47,651 bases of DNA, from assembly GCF_900130055.1 (NCBI RefSeq), contig NZ_FQXU01000010.1, forward strand, positions 115,695 through 163,345, given 5' to 3'. The DNA comes from Clostridium intestinale DSM 6191. Lineage in GTDB: Bacteria > Bacillota > Clostridia > Clostridiales > Clostridiaceae. The position numbers and the translations under genes are program-made. The notes beneath the pieces were generated by a model, which was given only the letters and a program-made list of their open reading frames with translations, did not search any database and was not told the DNA's origin. Below, piece by piece: positions 15,479 through 24,378 of the stretch. The stretch's first letter is position 1. Every line of letters begins with the position of its first letter.

Positions 15479-16513
15479 TTATTTTATTGCTTGATTCCAT
15501 TTTTCAACTAAAGCACTTCTATTTTTACCTGCCCAATCTAAATCATAGTCAATTAATTTTGTGTCTTTGATTTCATTTGCTAACTCTGGTGCTACAGCTT
15601 TTTCATTTGTTAAGAATTGATAGGAACCTACAGTTTTTCCAAGCTCTTGAACCTCTTTTGTTAATACGTAATCTATAAACATCTTAGCAGCCTCTTGATC
15701 TGGACCACCTTTAAGAATTGCTGTTGAACCTATCTCATAGCCGGTACCTTCTACAGGTGCTGTTAATACTAAATCCTTCATTCCTTCTTCTCTATATTTA
15801 ATTCCATCATGTAAAAATGATATCCCAACCATTACTTCACCTTGTCCAGCCATTCTAGCTGGAGCAGTTCCAGATTTTTCATAAGACTTAATATTAGCAT
15901 TTAGCTCCTTCATATATTTTAATCCTTCTTCTTCGCCCATTAACTGTATCATTGTTGCTAACATTGTATAAGCAGTTCCTGAAGATCCAGGATTAGCTAT
16001 AGATACTTGTCCCTTGAATTCTGGTTTTAATAAATCTTTCCATGAAGTTGGTGCCTTAACCCCCTTTTCATCTAATAATTTTTTGTTAGACGCAAACCCT
16101 AAATATCCAACATATATTCCTGTCCATGCTCCATCTTTATCCTTATATTTATCTGGTATATCTGATGCATTTTTAGATATATAATTTTCAAGTAAACCTT
16201 CTTCACTTGCCTGAACAAAAGCATCTGCGGGTCCCCCATACCATACTGATGCTTTTGGATTATCCTTTTCTGCTCTTATTCTTCCTAAAATTTCTCCAGA
16301 AGACATTCTAACAGCTTCAGCCTGAACCCCTGTTTCTTTTTTAAATTCTTCTACAACCTTTACCATGTGATCTTCCATTAATCCGCAGTAAATTGTTAAT
16401 TTTAAATCCTTCTTGCCATCAGCACTTGAGTCATCCTTCTTACCGCATGCTGTAATAACTCCAGCTAACATTAATGTACTTAGTGTTAAAGCAAATATTC
16501 TTCTTTTTTTCAT
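15479..16513 (-). CDS. Afu-type extracellular solute-binding lipoprotein
   Basis: A 344-residue lipoprotein. A Lys/Arg-rich N-terminus and hydrophobic segment end in the lipobox ITAC with Cys23. The mature part is a periplasmic-binding-protein fold (AfuA/PhnS/FbpA class): IYCGLMEDHM at 41-50, SVWYGGPADAF at 89-99, ANPGSSGTAY at 173-182. It lacks the adjacent Tyr pair that binds Fe3+ in FbpA, and has H235-D236 and E260 (in GTGYE) in positions that, from memory, resemble the sugar-phosphate ligands of Actinobacillus AfuA. Organophosphate or sugar phosphate is therefore a better guess than iron. ATG 16513 follows GGAGG. Confidence 0.88.
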   Translation of the reverse strand: MKKRRIFALTLSTLMLAGVITACGKKDDSSADGKKDLKLTIYCGLMEDHMVKVVEEFKKETGVQAEAVRMSSGEILGRIRAEKDNPKASVWYGGPADAFVQASEEGLLENYISKNASDIPDKYKDKDGAWTGIYVGYLGFASNKKLLDEKGVKAPTSWKDLLKPEFKGQVSIANPGSSGTAYTMLATMIQLMGEEEGLKYMKELNANIKSYEKSGTAPARMAGQGEVMVGISFLHDGIKYREEGMKDLVLTAPVEGTGYEIGSTAILKGGPDQEAAKMFIDYVLTKEVQELGKTVGSYQFLTNEKAVAPELANEIKDTKLIDYDLDWAGKNRSALVEKWNQAIK

Positions 16514-16650
16514 TAATGAACCCCTCCAACTCATTTTTATTACAAGATTATTTTACAGTAAACAATTTCATTTTTGTTTATTAAGGTAATAATTTCATAC
16601 ATATAGGTAAAAATTTATTACATACCTAGCTGTAACCCGCATAAATGCTA

Positions 16651-16690
16651 TATATAGTTATATAGTTATATAGTTATATAGTTATATATA
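16651..16690. repeat. 8-bp microsatellite TATATAGT x5
   Basis: Four exact TATATAGT units and a fifth imperfect unit in tandem, about 140 bases before the lipoprotein start. Confidence 0.9.
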
Positions 16691-16701
16691 TAAATAGATA
16701 T

Positions 16702-16779
16702 CTATTTTTCTATTTAAGTACTTTTCTACTTTTCTATTTTTCTATTTTTCTATTTTTCTATTTTTCTATTTAAGTACTT
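16702..16779. repeat. 8-bp microsatellite CTATTTTT with flanking repeat
   Basis: Four exact CTATTTTT units and a partial one at 16734-16771. The array is flanked on both sides by the same CTATTTAAGTACTT sequence (16710-16723 and 16766-16779), so the flank is itself duplicated. Confidence 0.88.
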
Positions 16780-16926
16780 AACTTCTTATTAAACATAAAT
16801 CAAGCAAAATAACTTTGATGAAGCTGAGGAACGCTTCTACAGTAATAAAGTGCTTAACTTCTTATTAAACATAATTACTAAAAGGATTTTAATGGAACTT
16901 GAGAAAAAGCCTCTACAAATCAGAAG
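16775..16926. repeat. Two diverged copies of a 76-bp direct repeat
   Basis: A 24-base segment (TACTTAACTTCTTATTAAAC plus four bases at 16775-16798) recurs with one change at 16851-16874. The following sequences are alignable but degenerate: GATGAAGCTGAGGAACGCTTCTAC and AATGGAACTTGAGAAAAAGCCTCTAC regions share spacing and ends. The unit has no frame of useful length. Confidence 0.65.
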
Positions 16927-16957
16927 TTAAAATAGTTTTAATGGTTTTTATATATCG

Positions 16958-16994
16958 AAAAAAAAGCTACCACAAAATAATTGTGATAGCTTTT
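16958..16994 (-). terminator. Terminator of dnaB
   Basis: A 14-bp stem (16962-16975 with 16981-16994), loop of 5, one G-U pair in the minus RNA, followed by an eight-U run. It lies 21 bases past the dnaB stop. Confidence 0.85.
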
Positions 16995-17015
16995 AAGATA
17001 GTTCATTATATAACA

Positions 17016-18350
17016 TTAATCCCTATGAACAGTGTCTAAATTACCAAATTTACTGAATTGTCCCAACCATGCAAGCTTTACTGTTCCTACAGGACCATTT
17101 CTTTGCTTTGCTATTATACATTCACCTACATTTTTTTCTTCTGTTTCTTTGTTATAGTATTCATCTCTATATAAAAACATAACAACGTCAGCATCCTGCT
17201 CTATTGACCCAGATTCTCTTAAGTCAGATAACATAGGTCTATGGTCTGCTCTTTGCTCCGGAGCACGTGATAGCTGTGATAAGGCTATTACAGGGCATTC
17301 CATTTCTTTAGCTAATGCTTTTATACTTCTTGATATTTCAGAAACTTCTTGTTGTCTACTTTCACTTCCTGAACCCGACATAAGCTGAAGATAGTCTATC
17401 ATTATTAGATCTATGCCGTGTTCTATTTTTATTCTTCTACACTTGCTTCTCATTTCCATTACTGTTACGCCGGCTGTATCGTCAATATATATTTTAGCCT
17501 TTGATAATGGTCCTGAAGCCCTAGCTATGCTATCCCAATCTTTGTCTTCTAAGTTTCCCGTTCTAAGCGCAAGCATATCTACATTTGCCTCTGAACAAAG
17601 TAATTTGTATGCAAGCTGATCTTTAGACATTTCCAGAGAAAATATAACTACACTTTTTCCTTCTCTTAAAGCTGCATGCTCAGCTATATTTAGTGCAAAC
17701 GTAGTTTTTCCCATTGATGGTCTTGCCGCAATCAGAACCATGTCACCTTTTTGAAAGCCTGATGTTTTTGCATCTAAATCCATAAAGCCTGATCCTACTC
17801 CAGTTATATCGCCTTTATTATTAAAAAGCTTCTCTATTTGTTGAAAACTTCTTTCCAAAACATCGCTTAGAGCTTCATAATCAGAAGTGCTTCTTTTCTC
17901 AGATATATCAAATATTCTTTTCTCAGCAGTATCTAATACTTTTTCTACATTACCTTGCTCATTATAACTAGACTCAATAATCTCAGTAGACGCCCTTATA
18001 AGCCTTCTTAGTAAAGACTTTTCTGAAACAATCTTTATGTATGAACTTAAATTTGCAGTTGTTGGAACTGATCCGCTTATCTCAGTAACATAAGTGGCTC
18101 CCCCTGCATTTTCAAGTTGACTAGTAGATTTTAAATACTCTAATAATGTTACTAAGTCTACAGCCATATCTTTTTGAAACATTTTTATTATTGCTTTAAA
18201 TATTACTTTATGTGAATCTCTATAAAAGTCTTCTTCTTTTAAACCTTCTGCTGCTTGAGCTATAGCTGTTTTATCTATAATCATTGACCCTATTACAGAT
18301 TGCTCAGCTTCAATGCTTTGTGGCAAACTCTTCATTATGCTGTTTTCCAT
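17016..18350 (-). CDS. dnaB: Replicative DNA helicase
   Basis: Hexameric replicative helicase (called DnaC in Bacillus), 444 residues, normal length. The N-terminal DnaB_N domain (about 10-115) starts PQSIEAEQSVIGSM. The RecA-like C-terminal domain holds Walker A ARPSMGKTTFALN (about 205-217), Walker B IDLIMIDYLQLM and the arginine-finger region SRAPEQRADHRPMLSDLRESG; it continues to QDADVVMFLYRDEYY. ATG 18350 follows GGTGGTGAAG; the GTG codons upstream are part of that site. It sits left of lonC, separated by a terminator and a possible own promoter. Confidence 0.96.
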   Translation of the reverse strand: MENSIMKSLPQSIEAEQSVIGSMIIDKTAIAQAAEGLKEEDFYRDSHKVIFKAIIKMFQKDMAVDLVTLLEYLKSTSQLENAGGATYVTEISGSVPTTANLSSYIKIVSEKSLLRRLIRASTEIIESSYNEQGNVEKVLDTAEKRIFDISEKRSTSDYEALSDVLERSFQQIEKLFNNKGDITGVGSGFMDLDAKTSGFQKGDMVLIAARPSMGKTTFALNIAEHAALREGKSVVIFSLEMSKDQLAYKLLCSEANVDMLALRTGNLEDKDWDSIARASGPLSKAKIYIDDTAGVTVMEMRSKCRRIKIEHGIDLIMIDYLQLMSGSGSESRQQEVSEISRSIKALAKEMECPVIALSQLSRAPEQRADHRPMLSDLRESGSIEQDADVVMFLYRDEYYNKETEEKNVGECIIAKQRNGPVGTVKLAWLGQFSKFGNLDTVHRD

Positions 18351-18387
18351 ACTCTTCACCACCCTATATTAATGCCTATATAAAAAG

Positions 18388-18428
18388 ATTATAGTAATTT
18401 TACATCCAAAAGTAAATTACCTTTGGAT
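18388..18428 (-). promoter_or_regulatory. Possible dnaB promoter with overlapping palindrome
   Basis: A TATAAT (18388-18393, minus strand) lies about 40 bases before dnaB. A 25-base palindrome (18404-18428, arms ATCCAAA..GTAA and TTAC..TTTGGAT with one mismatched pair) covers the expected -35 position. It could be an operator; no U-run makes it a terminator. Confidence 0.4.
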
Positions 18429-18455
18429 TAATTAACCTATATTTTCACATGCGAT

Positions 18456-18484
18456 AAAAAATAGAGGCTATGCCTCTATTTTTT
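18456..18484 (-). terminator. Terminator of lonC
   Basis: A 13-bp perfect stem (AAAAAATAGAGGC/GCCTCTATTTTTT) with a 3-base loop and U-run, 4 bases after the lonC stop. Confidence 0.9.
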
Positions 18485-18488
18485 AGTA

Positions 18489-20387
18489 TTAACCAAATAT
18501 TATGTTCATAACCTCTTCTACAGAGCTTACTGTTTTAACAGTAATATCTTTTAAGCCATCAGGAATCTCTTTTTCATTATCTTTAGGTATGATAACAAGA
18601 TTAATTCCTTTTCTTCTTGCTCCGTATATCTTTTCAAATATCCCTCCTACAGGCTTAACTTTACCTCTTAAAGATACTTCTCCTGTAATTGCAACATCTT
18701 GTCTTATTGGTTTTTCTTCTAAAGCACTTATTATACACATTGTAATAGCTACTCCAGCTGATGGACCATCTATATTTCCTCCACCAACTACATTTACATG
18801 TATATTATAATCTTTAATATCTTTGTTTGTGACTTTTCTTATAACAGATGCAGCATTAAATACAGAGTCCTTAGCCATAGATCCTGCTGTTTCATTGAAC
18901 CTTATTGAGCCTGTCCCTTTTTCCTTTGCAGGATATACTGTAGCTTCTATTTCTAGAGTTGAACCTAAAAATCCTGAAACTCCAAGTCCATATACATGTC
19001 CAACTTCACTATCTGTATTTTTATCTAATCTCTCATAAGGAATAAATCTTCCTATAGCTAATACTTCTTCAACATCTTTTAATGTTATAGTAGATTGTTC
19101 TGGAATGTCTTCTTTATTATTATAAAGTGAATATCCATATGCATCTGCTAATATGTTTACTGCTTTTCTTCCTTCAATTGTATATCTACTTATTAATTCT
19201 GATACACCATCTTCTAGAATAACATTAAGTTTTTTAGCTGCATTTTTTATAATATCTTCTATGTCACTTACTGCTAATGGTTCAAAATATACTTCTGTAC
19301 ATCTTGATCTTAATGCTGGGTTTATTTCTCCTGGATCTCTTGTTGTAGCACCTATTAATACAAAATCTGCTGGCGCTCCATTTTCAAAAAGATACTTTAT
19401 ATATTTAGGTGTATTTTCATCATCTGGATCATAATATGAAGATGAGAACTCCACTCTTTTATCTTCTAATACTTTTAATAATTTATTTTGAAGAATATCA
19501 TCTAATTCTCCAATTTCATCAATGAATAATACTCCACCATGAGCTTCAGTTACTAGACCTGGCTTTGGTTCTGGAACTCCTATTTCAGCCAAGTCTCTTT
19601 TACTTCCTTGGTAAATAGGATCATGAACAGATCCTAGTAGTGGATTAGTTATTTCTCTTGGATCCCATCTTACGGTTGTTCCATCTACTTCAACGAATTT
19701 TGAGTCATCATCAAAAGGTGTAAAATTCATCTTTTTTACGGCTTCAAGGGCTATTCTTGCAGCTGTAGTTTTACCTACCCCTGGAGGTCCATAAAGAATT
19801 ATATGTTGAGGATATGGAGAAGCCATTTTTGATAATAGAGATTTAATAGCTCTCTCCTGTCCAACTATTTCATCAAAATCTGAAGGTCTTAATAAACTCA
19901 TTATATTTTTGCTTGTTTTTCTAGCATCAAGGACTTCTAAATCTGCATATTTTTTAAGAGTTTTTGCATTTTCAGGACCTTTCTGTTTGCGTATTATTCC
20001 AAGTCTCATTTCATCAATATATTTATCTTGTCTTTCCATTAGTGCCTGTTCTACATCAGACTCTATTCTATTTTGAATATATTTTCTTGCTAGTTCTTCT
20101 GATACCCAGCCAAAAACTTCTTCCATAACTTCATGAATATTTTTGGAATCCGGAACTACTTTTATTCCTTTTCCATCTGATGCAATTTTATTTAATGCAT
20201 AAACCCTTTCATATATAGAGTCAGATTTAACGTATTTTTGAAGCTTATATTTTACGGTTCTTGCTCTTATAGCTCCTTCATCTAATACATTCTTTAATAT
20301 ATCAAATAGTACATTAACTTGTGATTCTAAAGAAAGCTCGTTATTCATCAATTCTTGTAATACATTAGCTTCATTTTTTGTTCTCAA
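18489..20387 (-). CDS. lonC: LonC-type ATP-dependent protease
   Basis: A 632-residue Lon-family protease with an N-terminus (about 1-150) unlike classical Lon and no LAN domain. The AAA+ module has Walker A YGPPGVGKTTAAR (about 200), Walker B GVLFIDEIGEL and sensor GATTRDPGEINPALRSRC. The C-terminal protease carries the catalytic Ser in NIDGPSAGVAI and the Lys in GGIFEKIYGARR. The start is TTG 20387, because AAGGAGGATAATATA precedes it and overlaps the rplI stop. It is cotranscribed with gdpP and rplI. Clostridial LonC relatives are often annotated lonB-like; the precise subfamily is my inference. Confidence 0.85.
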   Translation of the reverse strand: MRTKNEANVLQELMNNELSLESQVNVLFDILKNVLDEGAIRARTVKYKLQKYVKSDSIYERVYALNKIASDGKGIKVVPDSKNIHEVMEEVFGWVSEELARKYIQNRIESDVEQALMERQDKYIDEMRLGIIRKQKGPENAKTLKKYADLEVLDARKTSKNIMSLLRPSDFDEIVGQERAIKSLLSKMASPYPQHIILYGPPGVGKTTAARIALEAVKKMNFTPFDDDSKFVEVDGTTVRWDPREITNPLLGSVHDPIYQGSKRDLAEIGVPEPKPGLVTEAHGGVLFIDEIGELDDILQNKLLKVLEDKRVEFSSSYYDPDDENTPKYIKYLFENGAPADFVLIGATTRDPGEINPALRSRCTEVYFEPLAVSDIEDIIKNAAKKLNVILEDGVSELISRYTIEGRKAVNILADAYGYSLYNNKEDIPEQSTITLKDVEEVLAIGRFIPYERLDKNTDSEVGHVYGLGVSGFLGSTLEIEATVYPAKEKGTGSIRFNETAGSMAKDSVFNAASVIRKVTNKDIKDYNIHVNVVGGGNIDGPSAGVAITMCIISALEEKPIRQDVAITGEVSLRGKVKPVGGIFEKIYGARRKGINLVIIPKDNEKEIPDGLKDITVKTVSSVEEVMNIIFG

Positions 20388-20400
20388 TATATTATCCTCC

Positions 20401-20847
20401 TTATGCTTCAGGAACAATAACAACCTTCATTTTTGTTGTAACTTCTGGATAAAGCTTTAACTCTATTTCATAAGTTCCAGCTATCTTAATTGTATCCATA
20501 GATATTTTTTTCTTATCAATTTCAACTTTGTGTTGAACTTTAATAAGTGCTGCAACATCTTTACTAGTTATAGCTCCAAATAGTCTACCTTGTTCCCCTG
20601 CTTTAGCTTTTACTGTTATTTCTTTATTCTTTAATTCACCTGCTAATTTCTGAGCAGCTTCAATTTCAGCTAATTTTTTCTTTCTTTCATTTTCTTTTTG
20701 AGTATTTAAAATGTGTAAGTTATTGCCTGTAGCTTCTTGTGCTAATTTCCTAGGAAATAGAAAATTTCTAGCGTATCCATCTGACGCCTCAATAACCTCA
20801 CCTTTCTTTCCAACTTTTTTAACATCTTGAAGTAATATTACTTTCAT
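20401..20847 (-). CDS. rplI: 50S ribosomal protein L9
   Basis: A 148-residue L9. The N-terminal rRNA-binding domain (about 1-50) reads [18 protein letters not shown] and continues to the typical [13 protein letters not shown] long central helix (about 41-75) joins it to the C-terminal domain, which contains [13 protein letters not shown] (about 90-102). ATG 20847 is chosen; it follows the gdpP stop by one base, and GGAAGGTG lies in the end of gdpP, so translation is coupled. Order gdpP-rplI-(lonC)-dnaB matches the Firmicute core. Confidence 0.97.
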   Translation of the reverse strand: MKVILLQDVKKVGKKGEVIEASDGYARNFLFPRKLAQEATGNNLHILNTQKENERKKKLAEIEAAQKLAGELKNKEITVKAKAGEQGRLFGAITSKDVAALIKVQHKVEIDKKKISMDTIKIAGTYEIELKLYPEVTTKMKVVIVPEA

Positions 20848-20848
20848 G

Positions 20849-22807
20849 TTATTCACCTTCCTTTAAGTAGTTTTTTATAGCTTTTTTCAATTTTTCTTTT
20901 GCTTGAGCTATTGTTAAGTCACTTAACTTAGCTCCCGCCATGGTCATATGACCACCACCACCTAAAGCTTCTAAAATAACCTGAACATTTATATCACCAA
21001 GTGATCTTGCACTTATATAAATTTCTCCTTCTATTTTAACAAATACAAAGGATGCTTGAATACCAGTAATATTTAGAAGATCATCCGCAGCTTGGGCTGC
21101 TAATACAATTTCTGTGGTTTCTGGTGGACAGGTGGCAATAGCCATATTATTTTCAACTTCTGCTGATTTAATAGTTTCTGCCTTTTTTATATAGTTCTCT
21201 AAATCATCAGAGAAGAGTTTTTTAATGTGTATTGTGTCAGCTCCCAATCTTCTTAAGAATGAGGCAGCTTCAAAGGTTCTTACACCTGTTTTAAATATAA
21301 AGTTTTTAGTATCTATAAATATACCTGCAAGTAAAGCTTCTGCTTCTATAGTTTCTAGTTTAGGTTTATCCAGCATATATTGAACTACTTCTGTTACCAA
21401 TTCTGATGTTGAAGAGGCATATATTTCTATAAAGTTTAGGAGCGCCCCCTCTATCATATCTGGACTTCTTCTATGGTGATCAATTATAACTAATTTTTGC
21501 GCTTTATTTACAGTTTCTATATCTTGAACATAATTACTGTTATGAACGTCAACTATTATAACTAAAGTTTCTTTATCAATTTTCTCTACGGCTTCTTGAG
21601 CTGAAATAAATAAGTCATCGTATTTACTATGACCCTTCACTTCCTCCATAAAGAACTCTATATTTCTATTATCATTTCCTAGTATTATCTTACATTCCTT
21701 ACCTAGTTGCTTTATTGCTGATGATAACCCAAAAGCTGAACCAAAGCAATCCATATCCGGATTTTTATGTCCAATTATATATACTTTAGAACTTTCATAA
21801 ACTAAGTCTTTTAAAGCTCTTGCTACTACCCTTGCTCTAACTCTAGTTCTTTTTTCTAGTTCTTTAGTATTTCCACCAAAAAATGATATTTTTTCTTTCC
21901 ATTTTACTACTGCTTGGTCTCCGCCTCTTCCTAAAGCAAGCTCTTTTGCTGTTACTGCATAACTATGATTTTCTGCAGATGAATTTTCACCTATTCCAAC
22001 CCCTATACTTAATGTAACATCTATTTTATTTCCCATATCTATATCTCTTATTGCATCAAGGATATCAAATTTTTTCTTTATCTGTTCCTCAATTAATTTA
22101 TTTGATACAGATAATACATATTTATTTGATTCATACTTCCTTATCATTGCTCCTAGGTTGGACGCATAGTTATTTATGGTTCTCTCAACTTCTGCTACTA
22201 AAAGAGGCCCATTATCATCCTCCATAGACTTTACAACATCACTTAAATTATCTACTTCTATAAGCATGATACTTTCTTTAGTTGCAGTGCTACTTTTTAG
22301 ATATGTTACATCATTAAAATATATTATAAATGATTCTTTCTCATCTATAAATTCTATTCTCTGTGCATAAACATCATAAATCTTACCTTTAAGATTTATT
22401 CTATGCGGTATATTGGTGTCTTGTTTAATTAGCTTATCTAAAGATACTCCTCTAATGATGTTCAAAATATTATAATGTGGATTTTTATCCGAATTTAATT
22501 CTTTATGAAACTTTTTATTATTCCATATTATGTCTCCATTATCTTTTATTATAGCTACTGGATATATGTTGTTTTGTATGTTTTTTTCTATAGAATTAGT
22601 TAAATACTTACTAACGTTATCTATTTTCGTAGAAAAACTCTTTTGTAATTGATTACTTTTATATATATTATAGAGGCTATCTACTACTATCAGTAATAAA
22701 GTTATAAATAAGTATCCTATTTTCTCTGATATATAAAATACAGACGCCAATGTCAGTAATATGATCAGTATAATTAATTTATCATACTTTTTAATACTTT
22801 CCTTCAT
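20849..22807 (-). CDS. gdpP: Cyclic-di-AMP phosphodiesterase GdpP
   Basis: A 652-residue membrane protein that hydrolyses c-di-AMP and so affects cell-wall and potassium homeostasis. Two N-terminal TM helices (about 10-47), a degenerate PAS-like domain (about 75-150), a degenerate GGDEF domain (about 170-300) without a GGDEF signature, then DHH ([15 protein letters not shown] near 345 and [10 protein letters not shown] near 445) and DHHA1 with [11 protein letters not shown] near 620. ATG follows AAAGGAGG. First gene of gdpP-rplI-lonC. Confidence 0.94.
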   Translation of the reverse strand: MKESIKKYDKLIILIILLTLASVFYISEKIGYLFITLLLIVVDSLYNIYKSNQLQKSFSTKIDNVSKYLTNSIEKNIQNNIYPVAIIKDNGDIIWNNKKFHKELNSDKNPHYNILNIIRGVSLDKLIKQDTNIPHRINLKGKIYDVYAQRIEFIDEKESFIIYFNDVTYLKSSTATKESIMLIEVDNLSDVVKSMEDDNGPLLVAEVERTINNYASNLGAMIRKYESNKYVLSVSNKLIEEQIKKKFDILDAIRDIDMGNKIDVTLSIGVGIGENSSAENHSYAVTAKELALGRGGDQAVVKWKEKISFFGGNTKELEKRTRVRARVVARALKDLVYESSKVYIIGHKNPDMDCFGSAFGLSSAIKQLGKECKIILGNDNRNIEFFMEEVKGHSKYDDLFISAQEAVEKIDKETLVIIVDVHNSNYVQDIETVNKAQKLVIIDHHRRSPDMIEGALLNFIEIYASSTSELVTEVVQYMLDKPKLETIEAEALLAGIFIDTKNFIFKTGVRTFEAASFLRRLGADTIHIKKLFSDDLENYIKKAETIKSAEVENNMAIATCPPETTEIVLAAQAADDLLNITGIQASFVFVKIEGEIYISARSLGDINVQVILEALGGGGHMTMAGAKLSDLTIAQAKEKLKKAIKNYLKEGE

Positions 22808-22905
22808 TAATTGCCTCCTTTATGGCTATTTTTGAGGCTACTCTATTTTTTCTATAAATAATTTGCATTCATTTAAATAAATTTTTAGTACTCTATATTT
22901 ATAAA

Positions 22906-23220
22906 TTATACTCTATCTTTTAAATGGCTATGCAATTTATTTAGTGAACTTCCATATTTATCTTCATCATCATCTAATATACCAATTCTTATTTTTTCTT
23001 TTGTATTTTCATCTATCTGTATATATGAATATCCGAGCTTTTCTCCTAGTAGATATAATATTATCATTGCTGAAGATATACACTCTAAAACTGCATCTTT
23101 AGCCACATTACTTCCCTTAGTTAATAATAGATAAAATTCTCCTATTATACACAATAATTGAGCTTTCATTTCTTCGATTAACTTTATGTCACCCATTATA
23201 TTTAAATTATCTTTCTTCAA
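22906..23220 (-). CDS. MazG-like family protein
   Basis: A 104-residue, mostly helical protein resembling the MazG-like family found next to rpsR/ssb in many clostridia. An early helix contains EEMKAQLLCIIGEFYLLL, followed by a second helix (VLECISSAMIILYLLGEKLG) and an acidic segment DDDEDKYGS. The arrangement is that of a reduced all-alpha NTP pyrophosphohydrolase, but the full metal-binding ExxE/ExxD set is not evident, so activity is uncertain. Start is TTG with GGGGGGAG 6 bases upstream. A promoter TTGAAA-17-TAAAAT lies ahead. It lies between rpsR terminator and gdpP. Confidence 0.7.
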   Translation of the reverse strand: MKKDNLNIMGDIKLIEEMKAQLLCIIGEFYLLLTKGSNVAKDAVLECISSAMIILYLLGEKLGYSYIQIDENTKEKIRIGILDDDEDKYGSSLNKLHSHLKDRV

Positions 23221-23260
23221 GGACCGCTCCCCCCTTTATTGTTCAATACCCTGTATATCT

Positions 23261-23289
23261 ATTTTAGTTTTTTTTTGATACTATTTCAA
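23261..23289 (-). promoter_or_regulatory. Probable promoter of the MazG-like gene
   Basis: Minus strand TTGAAA (23284-23289), 17-base spacer, TAAAAT (23261-23266), about 40 bases before the TTG start. Confidence 0.5.
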
Positions 23290-23318
23290 CTATACCTTTT
23301 TAAAATTCTCATAATAAA

Positions 23319-23346
23319 AAATAAAACCCCTTATACAGGGGTTTTT
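23319..23346 (-). terminator. Terminator of rpsF-ssb-rpsR
   Basis: A 9-bp stem (AAAACCCCT/AGGGGTTTT) with a 5-base loop and U-rich tail, 3 bases after the rpsR stop. Confidence 0.85.
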
Positions 23347-23348
23347 GT

Positions 23349-23597
23349 TTACTCTGTTGTAAATGGTAATAAAGCTATATTTCTAGCTCTCTTTACAGCA
23401 TCAGTTAATTGTCTTTGATGTTTTGCGCATGTACCTGAAATTCTTCTTGGTAATATCTTACCTCTTTCAGTAACATACTTTCTTAGCTTATTTATATCTT
23501 TATAATCTATAGAGTCAGCTTTATCAACACAAAAAGCACAAACTTTTCTCTTTGGTCTTCTCATCTTGCCGCCTTTTCTTACTTCTCTGCTCATCAT
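23349..23597 (-). CDS. rpsR: 30S ribosomal protein S18
   Basis: An 82-residue S18 that binds S6 on the 30S platform. The N-terminal basic segment leads to KVCAFCVDK (CxxC near 20-23), then [19 protein letters not shown] and [10 protein letters not shown]; with the extra Cys and His this is the zinc-ribbon (C+) form. The core ends in [11 protein letters not shown]. Two adjacent ATG codons are possible; AAGGAGGG fits either, and the second (23594) has slightly better spacing. Third gene of the rpsF-ssb-rpsR operon. Confidence 0.97.
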   Translation of the reverse strand: MMSREVRKGGKMRRPKRKVCAFCVDKADSIDYKDINKLRKYVTERGKILPRRISGTCAKHQRQLTDAVKRARNIALLPFTTE

Positions 23598-23617
23598 TTT
23601 CCCTCCTTACCTAAATT

Positions 23618-24067
23618 TTAGAATGGAATGTCTCCATCATCTACAGGAGTCATATCCTCTTCAAAGCTCATTCCACCACCGAATGTATCTTGTGGCGCAT
23701 TATATTCAGAACCATTGTTGAAACCATTGCTTCTTCCATTTGAAGAAGAATTAGATTTGCTCAAGAAGCTTACTTCATTAGCAACAACTTCTGTAACATA
23801 TCTCTTGGTTCCATCTTTAGCATCATAAGATCTAGTTTGTATTCTACCGCTAATAGCCATTAAGCTTCCTTTGCTCATGTAATTAGCCGTAGATTCCGCT
23901 TGTTTACCCCATATTGTTACTGAGATAAAGTCCGCTTCTCTTTGTCCAGTTGAAGAATTATACTTATCAACTGCTAGAGTTACAGTGGTTACTGCAGTAC
24001 CATTTCCTGGAGTAAACTTTAACTCAGGATCTTTAGTAAGTCTGCCTATTAGAACTACTTTATTCAT
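23618..24067 (-). CDS. ssb: Single-stranded DNA-binding protein
   Basis: A 149-residue SSB. The OB-fold (about 1-105) begins MNKVVLIGRLTKDPELKFTPG and includes DFISVTIWGKQAE and GSLMAISGRIQTRSY. A Ser/Asn/Gly-rich linker follows, and the acidic tail ends DDGDIPF, the conserved partner-binding tip. It lies between rpsF (13 bases) and rpsR (20 bases), so expression is tied to the ribosomal operon and its S6:S18 leader. The site GGTGGTG precedes the ATG. Confidence 0.97.
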   Translation of the reverse strand: MNKVVLIGRLTKDPELKFTPGNGTAVTTVTLAVDKYNSSTGQREADFISVTIWGKQAESTANYMSKGSLMAISGRIQTRSYDAKDGTKRYVTEVVANEVSFLSKSNSSSNGRSNGFNNGSEYNAPQDTFGGGMSFEEDMTPVDDGDIPF

Positions 24068-24080
24068 TCAAAACACCACC

Positions 24081-24368
24081 TTATTTCTCTTCTTTAACTA
24101 TTATGTGTCTTATGATTCCGTCTGTTATTCTAAATACTCTGTCTAACTCGCTTGGTAATTCTGGGTTAGCACTGAAGTTGAATAATGTGTAGAATCCTTC
24201 GTTAACTTTTTTTATTTCATAAGCAAGTTTTCTCTTACCCCAGAAATCTACGTTGTCAACAGTTCCTCCACCATTTTCAATAACACCTTTAAACTTCTCG
24301 ATTGTAGCTTTAACAGCCTCCTCTTCGAATGATGGGTGTATTACAAATATAGTTTCATATTTTCTCAT
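24081..24368 (-). CDS. rpsF: 30S ribosomal protein S6
   Basis: A 95-residue S6, partner of S18. It starts MRKYETIFVIHP and shows the family blocks DFWGKRKLAYEIKK (about 42-55) and DGIIRHIIVK at the C-terminus; there is no long poly-Glu tail. I use ATG 24368, which has GGGAGGTG upstream; GTG 24377 lies inside that site. A sigma-A promoter and a leader resembling the S6:S18-binding motif precede it. Confidence 0.96.
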   Translation of the reverse strand: MRKYETIFVIHPSFEEEAVKATIEKFKGVIENGGGTVDNVDFWGKRKLAYEIKKVNEGFYTLFNFSANPELPSELDRVFRITDGIIRHIIVKEEK

Positions 24369-24378
24369 TCTTTTCACC

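Larger units (their letters stand above)
16514..16957. other. Gene-free region upstream of the Afu operon
   Basis: About 440 bases with no convincing gene. It contains two runs of 8-bp microsatellites (16651-16690 and 16734-16771), a diverged 76-base direct repeat, an imperfect inverted repeat TAGGTA-N13-TACCTA (16604-16628) about 100 bases before the lipoprotein gene, and AT-rich DNA that must contain the operon promoter. I could not pick a single promoter with confidence. Confidence 0.6.
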
